Source: Pseudomonadales bacterium
GTDB taxonomy: Bacteria > Pseudomonadota > Gammaproteobacteria > Pseudomonadales > Azotimanducaceae
Length of the DNA: 64,000 bases
Assembly (NCBI GenBank): GCA_011525295.1
Contig: WTGV01000032.1
Location: 1 to 64,000 of the forward strand
Direction of reading: 5' to 3'
Shown here piece by piece: positions 9,288 through 17,735 of the stretch. Every line of letters starts with the position of its first letter. The stretch's first letter is position 1. The position numbers and the translations under genes are program-made. A model generated the notes under the pieces. It was given only the letters and a program-made list of their open reading frames with translations. It made no database searches and was not told the origin of the DNA.

Positions 9288-12200
9288 ATGAAAAGATACA
9301 AATTTCAATGGTTTAAACGGTCATTTTTGACACTTACTCTTTCAGTCTTATTGATCAGTGGTGTAAGTAATACATTCGGGCAGGAAGAGGAAGAAGAAGA
9401 GAACACTGACGAAGAATTCGAAGAGGTAGTGGTTACAGGCACTCAGATCAAAGGTGCTGACATCGGAGGTATATTGCCTGTGACGGTTTTTGAAGCCGAA
9501 GATGTTGAATCCTTTGGAGTTTCCTCCGGCGATGAACTATTAGATCTTCTACCTGAACAAGGACAGAATTTCTTCAACGAGGAAGAGACGATTAGTGGTG
9601 GGGTAAATGCGGCGCGCGGAGACATTGGTGCGTTTAACCTACGCAATCTCGGTACAGGCAACACGCTAGTCCTGCTCAACGGGCGACGATTAGTCAATGC
9701 TGCGAGCTATCAAACCGAAGAGGTAGGGGGTAGCTTTGTCCCAGTGAACACGGTGAATTCCAATACGATTCCTGTTTTCGGTGTCGACCGAGTCGAGATT
9801 CTGCGGGACGGTGCAGCTGCGGTTTATGGTGCTGACGCGGTCGCGGGTGTGGTCAACACCGTTTTACGTAGCGATTACGAAGGTGTGGTTTTTCGTTGGC
9901 GTGCGTATGCCTACGATCTTGTGGGTCGAATCAGCAATGACTTAACAGGAGAGTGGGGCCGGTACTTTAACGACGGTAAGACCCACATAGGTATGACTTT
10001 TAACTATTACACCCGAGATGCTATTCGGTCGAGTGAAGACTCGCGGTGGGCACATTCTGACATACGAGATTTTGTTCCGATGGGTTCTCCATGGTACCGA
10101 TCAACTTCATTTCGAAACACCAGTGCGAACTCGTTGTACGGACAATACGACATCCGACGTAGCGTCTCTCGTTTTGGATTGAGCGGTATTACGGATCGCA
10201 GCGGAGAATTTGAGACCTTTCCTTTAGGTCACGAAGATTGTGATTGGGTGCTCAATGAAACTACGTGCGGAGCTGTCGACGGAAACGGAACGTACCGGTA
10301 CAACTTGAATGAATTTCGCGATCTTTCTTCTGCTCTGAATCGGTTTAGTACGTTTCTCTTCATGAATCACGAATTGGACAACGGAATCGATTCCTTTACC
10401 GAAGTACTCTTCTATTCCTCGCAATCGGAACTTTGGCGCCATCCGTCCGCTCCCTTTTCCTCGGTAAAACTCCGAGTAGGTCCTGAAAATTACTATAACC
10501 CCTTCGGACCGTGCGGTTCTCCGAATCGATTACCCGAGGATTTAATTCCAGATGTTCCCTGCGAAGGTTTGGAGCTGGAAATTGATAACTATAGATTCGC
10601 ACAAGTTCCTCGGATTGTTCTCAATGACGGCAGTGTGTTTCGATTTTTACAGGGATTTCGTGGCACGAGAGGTGAGTGGGACTGGGAAACTGCCGGCATA
10701 TGGTCCGTTGCAACACGTGAAGATTTAACTCGAAACAGAGTTTCTAATTCGCTCGCTGCCGAAGCGCTTTTTGATCCCACTCCAGCTGCGTACAACCCCT
10801 TTAGTGGTGGAATGAACAGCAACATTGAACGCATTTTGGTCGATGTGACCCGAGATAACATGATGTCTCTTTTTATGATCGACCTCAAGTTCTCGAACCA
10901 ATCCTTTATGGACCTACCAGCTGGTCCTGTGAGCGCACTTTTAGGCTCGGAAATTCGAACAGAGTCTTTTGAGGATGATCGCGATCCCCGACTGGATGGT
11001 ACTATCGTGTTCACCGATTATCAGGGTGATACCTACCCGTTCGTTTCAGATGTCGTAAACTCAAGCCCAACTCCGGACAGTAGTGGAGATCGACTAGTGT
11101 TTTCGTTATTTGGAGAACTCCATGTCCCACTCGTTGCACGATTGGACTCATTGATTGCATTGCGATATGAGAACTTCTCGGATATTGGCGATACGTTTGT
11201 CGGGCGGATTGCAGTAGGCTTTCGGCCGGTAGACGCGCTGCAATTGCGTGGTGCTTGGTCTCAAGCTTTCAGAGCACCAAATTTGATTACGGTGAATGAA
11301 GATGTAGTTGCTCGTCAGAATACAAGAACAGATTGGGCATGTACCTACGCTGCTCTAAACGGTGGGGATCCAGAACAAGATGTCATCGACTGTGTAAATT
11401 CCACACAACGAGTCGCCCGCGGGAGCGAAGATCTAGTTTCTGAGGAGTCTGTAAACGTTACCTTTGGTGTAGTAGTCGAACCGTCTCCGTGGTTGACTTT
11501 CACCGTGGACTATTGGTCAATTGAAAAAGAAAATACTATCGGACTCTTTGGAGAAGAGAACCACACTGTCTATGACTTACTTCTTCGATTACAAAATGGT
11601 TTGAACAATTGCGATGCATTCGCAGGAAATCCAGCCGTGGAGCGGCTAGGAGACATTGAAGATGACGAGGCAGCAATCTACACTGCGGCAGGAATATGTC
11701 CTGCTGGATTGATTCACAAGATCGAAGATAACTATGCAAATCTAGACACTCGATCGCTATCGGGGATTGATTTTGGGATCTATCTCGACTTTGAAACAGA
11801 CTTTGGATCATTTACGTTCAAGTACCTTCGGTCTCAAACTGACAAATTCTCTCAGGAACCTGGTGGTCCATCATTAGAGCTTGTTAATGCGAAAGAGGCT
11901 GGAGTGATACCGGCAGACATTCCCGTCGCTGGATTTGCAGATTTGATCGGTCAGGACGGAAATCAAGAATACGAATCAACTTTCTTGCTCCGCTGGCGCA
12001 ACTTCCCCTATGCAGCAACACTGTTCGGTAATCAGCTCGGAGAGTTCTATCAGGACTCATTAACGTTAGACGATGGTACGCGGTACGTAATTCCGGAGTT
12101 CATGACGTGGAACCTGTCTTTTGATTACACTCGAGACTTCCTCGGTGACCGAACTCGGTTCCGCTTTGGAATTAAAAACGTTACCGGTGAACGAGCCCCA

Positions 12201-12290
12201 TTAGCTGATCGGTACTTTGGATTCTTCTCCGATGCACACCGTGATTATGGCAGATATTATTACTTCGATATTCGGTTCAGGAAGAGTTAA
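9288..12290 (+). CDS. TonB-dependent outer-membrane receptor
   Basis: 1000 residues from an ATG at 9288, preceded by AAAGGAG at ideal distance; the frame extends upstream but without a good start. Signal peptide of about 30 residues, then an acidic stretch and EEVVVTGTQIKG, a TonB box/plug start. The plug domain follows with LRNLGTGNTLVLLNGRRL and VDRVEILRDGAAAVYGADAVAGVVN, typical of the large oligomer-importing TonB receptors of Gammaproteobacteria. The rest is an aromatic-rich beta barrel (e.g. LRGAWSQAFRAPNL), ending ...YYYFDIRFRKS without the usual terminal Phe/Trp. No siderophore-specific mark or Fur box upstream. The neighbour upstream, an exported carboxypeptidase-lyase, suggests import of a peptide-like or amino-acid-conjugate substrate. 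Confidence 0.95.
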   Translation: MKRYKFQWFKRSFLTLTLSVLLISGVSNTFGQEEEEEENTDEEFEEVVVTGTQIKGADIGGILPVTVFEAEDVESFGVSSGDELLDLLPEQGQNFFNEEETISGGVNAARGDIGAFNLRNLGTGNTLVLLNGRRLVNAASYQTEEVGGSFVPVNTVNSNTIPVFGVDRVEILRDGAAAVYGADAVAGVVNTVLRSDYEGVVFRWRAYAYDLVGRISNDLTGEWGRYFNDGKTHIGMTFNYYTRDAIRSSEDSRWAHSDIRDFVPMGSPWYRSTSFRNTSANSLYGQYDIRRSVSRFGLSGITDRSGEFETFPLGHEDCDWVLNETTCGAVDGNGTYRYNLNEFRDLSSALNRFSTFLFMNHELDNGIDSFTEVLFYSSQSELWRHPSAPFSSVKLRVGPENYYNPFGPCGSPNRLPEDLIPDVPCEGLELEIDNYRFAQVPRIVLNDGSVFRFLQGFRGTRGEWDWETAGIWSVATREDLTRNRVSNSLAAEALFDPTPAAYNPFSGGMNSNIERILVDVTRDNMMSLFMIDLKFSNQSFMDLPAGPVSALLGSEIRTESFEDDRDPRLDGTIVFTDYQGDTYPFVSDVVNSSPTPDSSGDRLVFSLFGELHVPLVARLDSLIALRYENFSDIGDTFVGRIAVGFRPVDALQLRGAWSQAFRAPNLITVNEDVVARQNTRTDWACTYAALNGGDPEQDVIDCVNSTQRVARGSEDLVSEESVNVTFGVVVEPSPWLTFTVDYWSIEKENTIGLFGEENHTVYDLLLRLQNGLNNCDAFAGNPAVERLGDIEDDEAAIYTAAGICPAGLIHKIEDNYANLDTRSLSGIDFGIYLDFETDFGSFTFKYLRSQTDKFSQEPGGPSLELVNAKEAGVIPADIPVAGFADLIGQDGNQEYESTFLLRWRNFPYAATLFGNQLGEFYQDSLTLDDGTRYVIPEFMTWNLSFDYTRDFLGDRTRFRFGIKNVTGERAPLADRYFGFFSDAHRDYGRYYYFDIRFRKS

Positions 12291-12311
12291 TTACTTTGAT
12301 AACAACATGAG

Positions 12312-12336
12312 CTCTCAGTGTTTAGGACACTGAGAG
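12312..12336 (+). terminator. Hairpin after the TonB receptor gene
   Basis: CTCTCAGTGT at 12312-12321 pairs perfectly with ACACTGAGAG at 12327-12336 around a 5-base loop, 21 bases after the receptor stop. No long T-run follows, so it may terminate inefficiently or only stabilise the 3' end of the transcript. Confidence 0.55.
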
Positions 12337-12393
12337 TTCGTGCAATCTACGAACACAATTCGTGGGTACGCTTATACAAGAGATGGATAGTGT

Positions 12394-13548
12394 ATGCCGT
12401 ATAGAGTAGTCCCACTTCCTCTGACCAAAGATCAGTTCGGTAGAGCCAGTACCGAGGTCCTGATTGAAGAATTGAACGCGCGCTTTAACCCGAGTGATCT
12501 CTCCATAGTGAATTTGGGCGATCGATACGAATTGCATTTACGACAAACAGTAGTAAGTTATGTGGAGACTGTAGTCAACGATTTACAAAAGGACAGTCGC
12601 CACGATCCAACCATACTTTCCGAGTTTCTGGCTACTATCAAGGAACAAAGTAGCTACGGTTTACGAGGAGACAAGCGTGTTTACGTGGACTACAACGCAG
12701 AACGAAAAATTGAAGGGAGAAAAGAGAAGGAAGCTCGCCGCGGTCGCCATTTCTATACCAATGGCGCGTCGTTTGACGAGCAGACAAATGTACTCCCAGA
12801 ACCTTACACTAATCAAATTCTTTGCGGTGACAGCGAAACGGTCCTAAAACAGGTGCCTGATAACTGTGTTGATTTAATCTTCACATCGCCTCCTTACAAC
12901 TTTGGATTAGGGTACGATGCGCAAGAAGATTCAGCCCAGTGGCAAAGCTATTTCGAAAAGTTGTTTGCTATTCTTGACGAATGCGTCCGAGTTCTAAAGT
13001 TTGGTGGCCGCTTGGCGATCAATATTCAGCCGTTGTACTCCGACTACATTCCCAGTCATCATTTGATCTCAAAAAAACTGATGGACGCGAAACTCATTTG
13101 GAAAGGCGAGATCTTGTGGGAAAAGAACAACTATAACTGCAAATACACCGCGTGGGGAAGTTGGAAGAGCCCGTCTAATCCCTATTTGAAGTACACCTGG
13201 GAATTTATTGAAGTGTTCTGTAAAGGTAGGCTACAAAAAAAGGGGAACCGCGTCGATGCAGACATTAGTGCGGACGACTTTAAGAAATGGGTCGTCGGGA
13301 AGTGGTCAATCGCTCCTGAAAAGAACATGAAAGTGTTTGATCATCCAGCGGTGTTTCCGGAAGAGCTAGCTCGTCGCGTGATTCAGTTGTTTAGCTTCAA
13401 AGGGGATACGGTACTTGATCCCTTTGTCGGAGTCGGTACTACTTGCGTAGTAGCGAAGAAACTAGGTAGAGATTTTCTAGGGATCGACAATTCAGAGAAA
13501 TATTGCGAGACCGCTCGATCCCGCCTACAAGAACAAATTCCTCTCTGA
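12394..13548 (+). CDS. Solitary beta-class DNA methyltransferase (N4-cytosine or N6-adenine)
   Basis: 384 residues. The catalytic motif IV is TSPPYN at 164-169 and the SAM-binding motif I is DPFVGVGTT at ~342-350; motif IV before motif I is the beta arrangement shared with CcrM-like and N4-cytosine enzymes. SPP-Y is commonest in N4-cytosine methyltransferases, so that is slightly favoured. Residues 1-135 precede the catalytic region and do not resemble the core; they may contact DNA or set specificity. No restriction endonuclease is encoded on either side, so this is probably an orphan enzyme used for regulation or replication timing rather than a restriction-modification pair. ATG start; no overlap with neighbours. 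Confidence 0.88.
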   Translation: MPYRVVPLPLTKDQFGRASTEVLIEELNARFNPSDLSIVNLGDRYELHLRQTVVSYVETVVNDLQKDSRHDPTILSEFLATIKEQSSYGLRGDKRVYVDYNAERKIEGRKEKEARRGRHFYTNGASFDEQTNVLPEPYTNQILCGDSETVLKQVPDNCVDLIFTSPPYNFGLGYDAQEDSAQWQSYFEKLFAILDECVRVLKFGGRLAINIQPLYSDYIPSHHLISKKLMDAKLIWKGEILWEKNNYNCKYTAWGSWKSPSNPYLKYTWEFIEVFCKGRLQKKGNRVDADISADDFKKWVVGKWSIAPEKNMKVFDHPAVFPEELARRVIQLFSFKGDTVLDPFVGVGTTCVVAKKLGRDFLGIDNSEKYCETARSRLQEQIPL

Positions 13549-13569
13549 CTTCTAGTTCTAGCGTTCGTA

Positions 13570-14709
13570 CTAGTCGGAAATGCTCTCGTTAAGGCGTTCG
13601 TAGGCCTCCAAAAAGTCTTCCATAAAGTCGTATACTACTTGGCGGGACGTTTGTATGGAATTCATAAGCCCCACTCCTTGTCCAACCCAATAAGTTGCAA
13701 GTTCTCTCGCGCCTTGATGTCCTTTATCGGCCATTTGCGATATACGATGGAGTGGAGGCTCGCTCACTAATGATTGAATTGGCATAGGTAGGGGTTGGGG
13801 CGCATCTTCGGCGTCCCAAGCTTCGGTCCATGAAGAACGTAACTGGCGTGAGTACTTGCCGGTGCGTTGTTTCGATCGCACTGTATGTCCCGATGTTGCT
13901 TCGATGTACTTCTCTTTGATCGTTTGTGGTGTTTCAGACTCGATCGTCGTCAACCATACCGAACCTGTCCACGCACCATCGGCTCCCATTGCCATGCATG
14001 CAGCCATTTGACGACCAGTAACAATGCCGCCAGCAGCGAGAACTGGTACATCGATATCTCCCAACGCTGCACAAATCTCGGGTACGAGAACTAAGGTCGA
14101 TACCTCGCCGCAGTGCCCACCTGCTTCATAACCCGACACCACCAAGATGTCGACACCGGCTTCTACTTGTTTCATTGCATGTTCTTTGCTACCGACGAGC
14201 GCGGCGGTCGGTACGTTTTCTCTTTTCGCTCGGTCGATCATGTATTGAGGTGGTACGCCCAACGCATTTGCGATCAACCCAATAGGGTGTGAAAACGCTA
14301 CGTCAATTATGGCACCTGCTTGGTCATTCGTAAGAAAGCCAGTAATGGCGTTTTGGGTATCCTTCTCCGTGTAGGTGTAAATACTCTCTGTTTCGACCCC
14401 GTGCTGTTCTAAGACTCCAAGCGCGAATTCACGATTTTCATCCGGTACGGAATCTATTTGTTCCTGAGCACTTGCCGACGCGACAGGAGAGAGGTTCGTC
14501 GGAGCGATGATGTCAACACCGTAAGGCTTTCCTTCGATGTTTTCGTCGATCCAATTCAGTTCAATTTCTAACTCATCAGGACCGAATGCTGCAGCACCGA
14601 GTACACCCATACCCCCGGCTTTGGATACCTCTGCTACGACGTCGCGACAGTGACTAAAAGCCAGCAACGGAAATTCAATTCCGAGAAGGTCGCAAATCTT
14701 TGATTTCAT
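13570..14709 (-). CDS. Nitronate monooxygenase family flavoprotein
   Basis: 379 residues, TIM-barrel FMN enzyme of the 2-nitropropane dioxygenase/nitronate monooxygenase family. Visible landmarks: the N-terminal LGIEFPLLAFSHCRDVVAEV, AGGMGVLGAA, a central VSGYEAGGHCGEVST with the conserved EAGGH phosphate/His segment, and AAGGIVTGRQMAACMAMGADG. These enzymes oxidise propionate-3-nitronate and related alkyl nitronates with O2; some members act as enoyl reductases or in fatty-acid metabolism. It is the last gene of a minus-strand block with acyl-CoA enzymes, but a 140-base gap separates it from the hydratase. Confidence 0.88.
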   Translation of the reverse strand: MKSKICDLLGIEFPLLAFSHCRDVVAEVSKAGGMGVLGAAAFGPDELEIELNWIDENIEGKPYGVDIIAPTNLSPVASASAQEQIDSVPDENREFALGVLEQHGVETESIYTYTEKDTQNAITGFLTNDQAGAIIDVAFSHPIGLIANALGVPPQYMIDRAKRENVPTAALVGSKEHAMKQVEAGVDILVVSGYEAGGHCGEVSTLVLVPEICAALGDIDVPVLAAGGIVTGRQMAACMAMGADGAWTGSVWLTTIESETPQTIKEKYIEATSGHTVRSKQRTGKYSRQLRSSWTEAWDAEDAPQPLPMPIQSLVSEPPLHRISQMADKGHQGARELATYWVGQGVGLMNSIQTSRQVVYDFMEDFLEAYERLNESISD

Positions 14710-14722
14710 CTAATGCTCGTCC

Positions 14723-14760
14723 CTGTTTTCACATTCTTTAAAGGAAAGAATCAAAAACAG
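14723..14760. promoter_or_regulatory. Long imperfect hairpin in the leader of the nitronate monooxygenase gene
   Basis: CTGTTTT 14723-14729 pairs with AAAACAG 14754-14760, and ATTCTTT 14733-14739 pairs with AAAGAAT 14745-14751, leaving a 5-base apical loop and a small internal loop: 14 pairs in 38 bases. It lies 14 bases upstream of the minus-strand start at 14709 and downstream of the hydratase stop, so it could be a terminator for the upstream gene or a leader element of the downstream one. Confidence 0.4.
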
Positions 14761-14849
14761 AGTAATCTCCTTGTCCCCATTTTATTCTACGCGCATTTTG
14801 AGATGAAAGAGCTTGACTCAGTCACGAAGACGCGCTAGGATCAACGGAC

Positions 14850-15623
14850 TCATTCCTTGATCCAAGAAGCGTTTCGTTTTTCGATGAATGCAGCAATTCC
14901 CTCTGCGGCTTCATCGGATTGAAAGATCTCGGTACTCCACTGTTGTGTTCTGACCAATCCTTCATCGCGACTCCAAGTTGGTACCTGCCTTACTAAGCGT
15001 TTGCACTCTTTGATTGCATTTGGTCCGCCAAGTTTTATCGCATCAAGTTCGGAATTTACTGCCGAAACCAACTGTTCTTGAGGAACGACTCGATGCACTA
15101 AACCATATTCGACCGCTTGTTCGCTGGTGAAACGCTCGCCGGTAAGAAATAGTTTCATGGCAACGTGAGGGCCGATTTTGGGTAGACACACTACCGCGAT
15201 TACGGCGGGAATGACACCAACCCTTACTTCACTAAAACTGAAATGCGCATTTTCGACAGAAATTACGATGTCCGCCGCGCCGATAAGACCAAGTCCTCCT
15301 GCAGCAGCACTCCCGTTGATCGCAACAATAACTGGTTTAGAGCAATCCATGATGCGTTTTAACACATCACCGTAGGGTACAGATTGAGAACCATCGACGG
15401 TCGAACCTGGAGGGCTCTTCAAGTCAGCTCCGGAACAAAATGCTGGACCCGCACCAGTGATGACGATCCCGCGAATACTTGAGTCTTCCTCCGCAGAACC
15501 AAGAAGTTGGTGTAACTCGTTGACTAACTCAGCGGTAAGCGCGTTTCGGTTATGTGGCCGATTTAGTGTAATCCATGCGGCGTCGTTCTCAACGCGGTAT
15601 CGAATTGTCGTATGCTCAGTCAT
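14850..15623 (-). CDS. Enoyl-CoA hydratase/isomerase family protein
   Basis: 257 residues, crotonase fold. Seen: LNRPHNRNALTAELVNEL at the N-terminus, GAGPAFCSGADLK (oxyanion-hole Gly and CoA-binding Asp-Leu-Lys), INGSAAAGGLGLIGAADIVIS (second oxyanion-hole Gly), and FSEVRVGVIPAVI containing the usual active-site glutamate. Members hydrate trans-2-enoyl-CoA esters. Because it sits between an HMG-CoA-lyase-like gene, a biotin-carboxylase subunit and an oxidoreductase, 3-methylglutaconyl-CoA hydratase of leucine breakdown is the most economical role, but the crotonase family cannot be subdivided by eye. Begins 46 bases after the carboxylase stop, probably the same transcript. Confidence 0.88.
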   Translation of the reverse strand: MTEHTTIRYRVENDAAWITLNRPHNRNALTAELVNELHQLLGSAEEDSSIRGIVITGAGPAFCSGADLKSPPGSTVDGSQSVPYGDVLKRIMDCSKPVIVAINGSAAAGGLGLIGAADIVISVENAHFSFSEVRVGVIPAVIAVVCLPKIGPHVAMKLFLTGERFTSEQAVEYGLVHRVVPQEQLVSAVNSELDAIKLGGPNAIKECKRLVRQVPTWSRDEGLVRTQQWSTEIFQSDEAAEGIAAFIEKRNASWIKE

Positions 15624-15669
15624 CGATCAAGGTATCTTGTTTTGGTTTGTGAATCCAATGGTGAAACTA

Positions 15670-17631
15670 CTAATTTTTTTCTGGAACTGCCATTTCAACT
15701 AACAATACGTCCTTCTCGACGATGTCTCCAGTGGCTACGTGAACAGCTGAAACTATACCGTCGTACGGAGCGACTATGCGGTGTTCCATTTTCATTGCTT
15801 CGAGTATCAAGAGGAGTTGGCCCGATTTAACTTGGCTGTTGTCTTCAACTTCAAGAGTGAGCACTTTTCCTGGCATGGGTGCGCTGAGATTTCCAGTGAG
15901 ATGGGTTGTGTCCCGTAACGAGAACAAGGGTCGAGCACACACTTCGAGGTCGCCGGAGGAGGTGTGTACGTACCAAGTGTCCTCATCGCGATGGAGGTTG
16001 CATCTGACTCGACGGCTATCGACTTCAATATCGATAAAGTTCTCTTCTATGAGCACAACTCTCACGTCGAACTGCGTCCCACTAATAACAACTCGATACT
16101 CTTGATCAGCGAGAAGATCGCACTTCACATCATAATCTTCGCCATTGAATTCGAAAGCGTGGTGTTGCGCTGGCAGTTGGGACTTTAATCTGGGTTGATC
16201 GGGTTCATCGTGGTCGCTCGTTCTCTGCTGGGAAAATAGTGCGATTGCGATTAAAACTCCATGCAATTCTTCCATCGCGAGCGGTCGTTCACGATGCGGT
16301 GCGACACGCTCGATGAAATCGGTTGTCGTATCACCTGCGACGAATTCTGGTGTTTTGAGTGTTTGGACAAGAAAGTCTCGATTGTTTTTGATACCTTGAA
16401 TGTGTGTCTGCTCAAGCGCACGGATCAGTTTGCGAATAGCCTCATTTCGATCGCGACCATGAGAAATAACTTTCGCAATCATTGGATCGAACTCGATATT
16501 CACAGTGGCACCAGTTTCCACTCCAGAGTCAAATCTTGCGGTTGAAGAGGGCTTCCACGTTTTGATCGTACCCGAAGTCGGTAAGAAATCTTTCGCAGGA
16601 TCTTCGGCGTACAGACGAGCCTCGATCGCATGTCCGGTCATGCGCAAGTCTTCCTGTGTATATCCAAGTGGTTCTCCCTCTGCGATTCGCAGTTGTTCGT
16701 GCACGAGATCAAAGCCTGTGATCGCCTCGGTAACGGGGTGTTCGACTTGTAATCTAGTGTTGACCTCAAGGAACCAAAATTCCTCTCCACTCAGTAAGAA
16801 TTCCACGGTTCCTGCAGACGAATAGTTCAACGACTGGGCAACAGCAACAGCGGCCTCACCTAACTGGCCTCGCAACTTTGGAGTGATTGCAGAAGAGGGT
16901 GCTTCTTCAATGATTTTCTGGTGTCGGCGTTGAATAGAACATTCGCGTTCAAAGAAGTGCACCAAGTTGCCGAGCGTGTCGCCGAGTATTTGTACTTCTA
17001 TATGTCTGGTGGCGGTGATCCACCGTTCTAGGAACACGGTATCGTTCCCAAACGACGACTGGGCTTCGCGCTGCGCGCTCTCTATTGCTGCTTGCAGTTG
17101 GTCGCCGTCAGAAACGACGCGCATCCCGCGTCCTCCACCTCCAGCCGTGGCTTTTACTAGAACTGGAAATCCGAGGTCTTTGGCTGTAGCGAGAGCATCA
17201 GTGCTTAAGGTAACGGGAATTGCACTGAGTGTGGGTATCCCAGCGTCTTGCATCATTGATTTAGCCGTAAGTTTGTCGCCCATTTTCTCGATTGCGTCGA
17301 CTGGTGGTCCAACCCATACAAACCCTTTCTCTTGAATAGCTCGAGCAAAGTCCGCATTCTCGGACAGAAAGCCATATCCCGGATGAACGGCATCCGCGTT
17401 GGTCATTGAACATGCGTCGAGAATTTTCTCAATACTTAGATATGACTCGAGCGGAGTCTGTCCTCGTAATGCAATTGCATGGTCCGCTGCGCGTACAAAC
17501 GGTGCATTGGCGTCTCCGTCTGCGTACACGGCTACTGTTTCGATGCCCGATGAGCGGGCAGTACGAAATATACGGCTTGCTATTTCGCCTCGGTTCGCTA
17601 CTAAGAGTCGCCGAATAGTTTTGGAAGTCAC
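15670..17631 (-). CDS. Acyl-CoA carboxylase biotin-carboxylase/BCCP subunit
   Basis: 653 residues from a GTG start. Order: biotin-carboxylase N-domain (LVANRGEIASRIFRTAR), ATP-grasp with the glycine-rich loop KATAGGGGRGM, the C-domain with EVNTRLQVEHPVTE, a linker/BT-like region, and a C-terminal biotinyl domain with EAMKMEH where Lys614 is the biotinylated residue. Fused BC-BCCP chains of this length are alpha subunits of 3-methylcrotonyl-, propionyl- or geranyl-CoA carboxylases. Next to HMG-CoA lyase and enoyl-CoA hydratase genes the methylcrotonyl-CoA role is favoured. The carboxyltransferase beta subunit that must complete the enzyme is not in this window, which is unusual because the two are normally adjacent. 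Confidence 0.92.
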   Translation of the reverse strand: MTSKTIRRLLVANRGEIASRIFRTARSSGIETVAVYADGDANAPFVRAADHAIALRGQTPLESYLSIEKILDACSMTNADAVHPGYGFLSENADFARAIQEKGFVWVGPPVDAIEKMGDKLTAKSMMQDAGIPTLSAIPVTLSTDALATAKDLGFPVLVKATAGGGGRGMRVVSDGDQLQAAIESAQREAQSSFGNDTVFLERWITATRHIEVQILGDTLGNLVHFFERECSIQRRHQKIIEEAPSSAITPKLRGQLGEAAVAVAQSLNYSSAGTVEFLLSGEEFWFLEVNTRLQVEHPVTEAITGFDLVHEQLRIAEGEPLGYTQEDLRMTGHAIEARLYAEDPAKDFLPTSGTIKTWKPSSTARFDSGVETGATVNIEFDPMIAKVISHGRDRNEAIRKLIRALEQTHIQGIKNNRDFLVQTLKTPEFVAGDTTTDFIERVAPHRERPLAMEELHGVLIAIALFSQQRTSDHDEPDQPRLKSQLPAQHHAFEFNGEDYDVKCDLLADQEYRVVISGTQFDVRVVLIEENFIDIEVDSRRVRCNLHRDEDTWYVHTSSGDLEVCARPLFSLRDTTHLTGNLSAPMPGKVLTLEVEDNSQVKSGQLLLILEAMKMEHRIVAPYDGIVSAVHVATGDIVEKDVLLVEMAVPEKN

Positions 17632-17735
17632 GTCGATAGAACTGTTGGCTAGAAGCGCGTGATTATGTACTTAGTGCCAACTTACGAGTTCGCCACTGAA
17701 CTGGTAGGTCGAAAACCACTTGACACCGAGAACAC

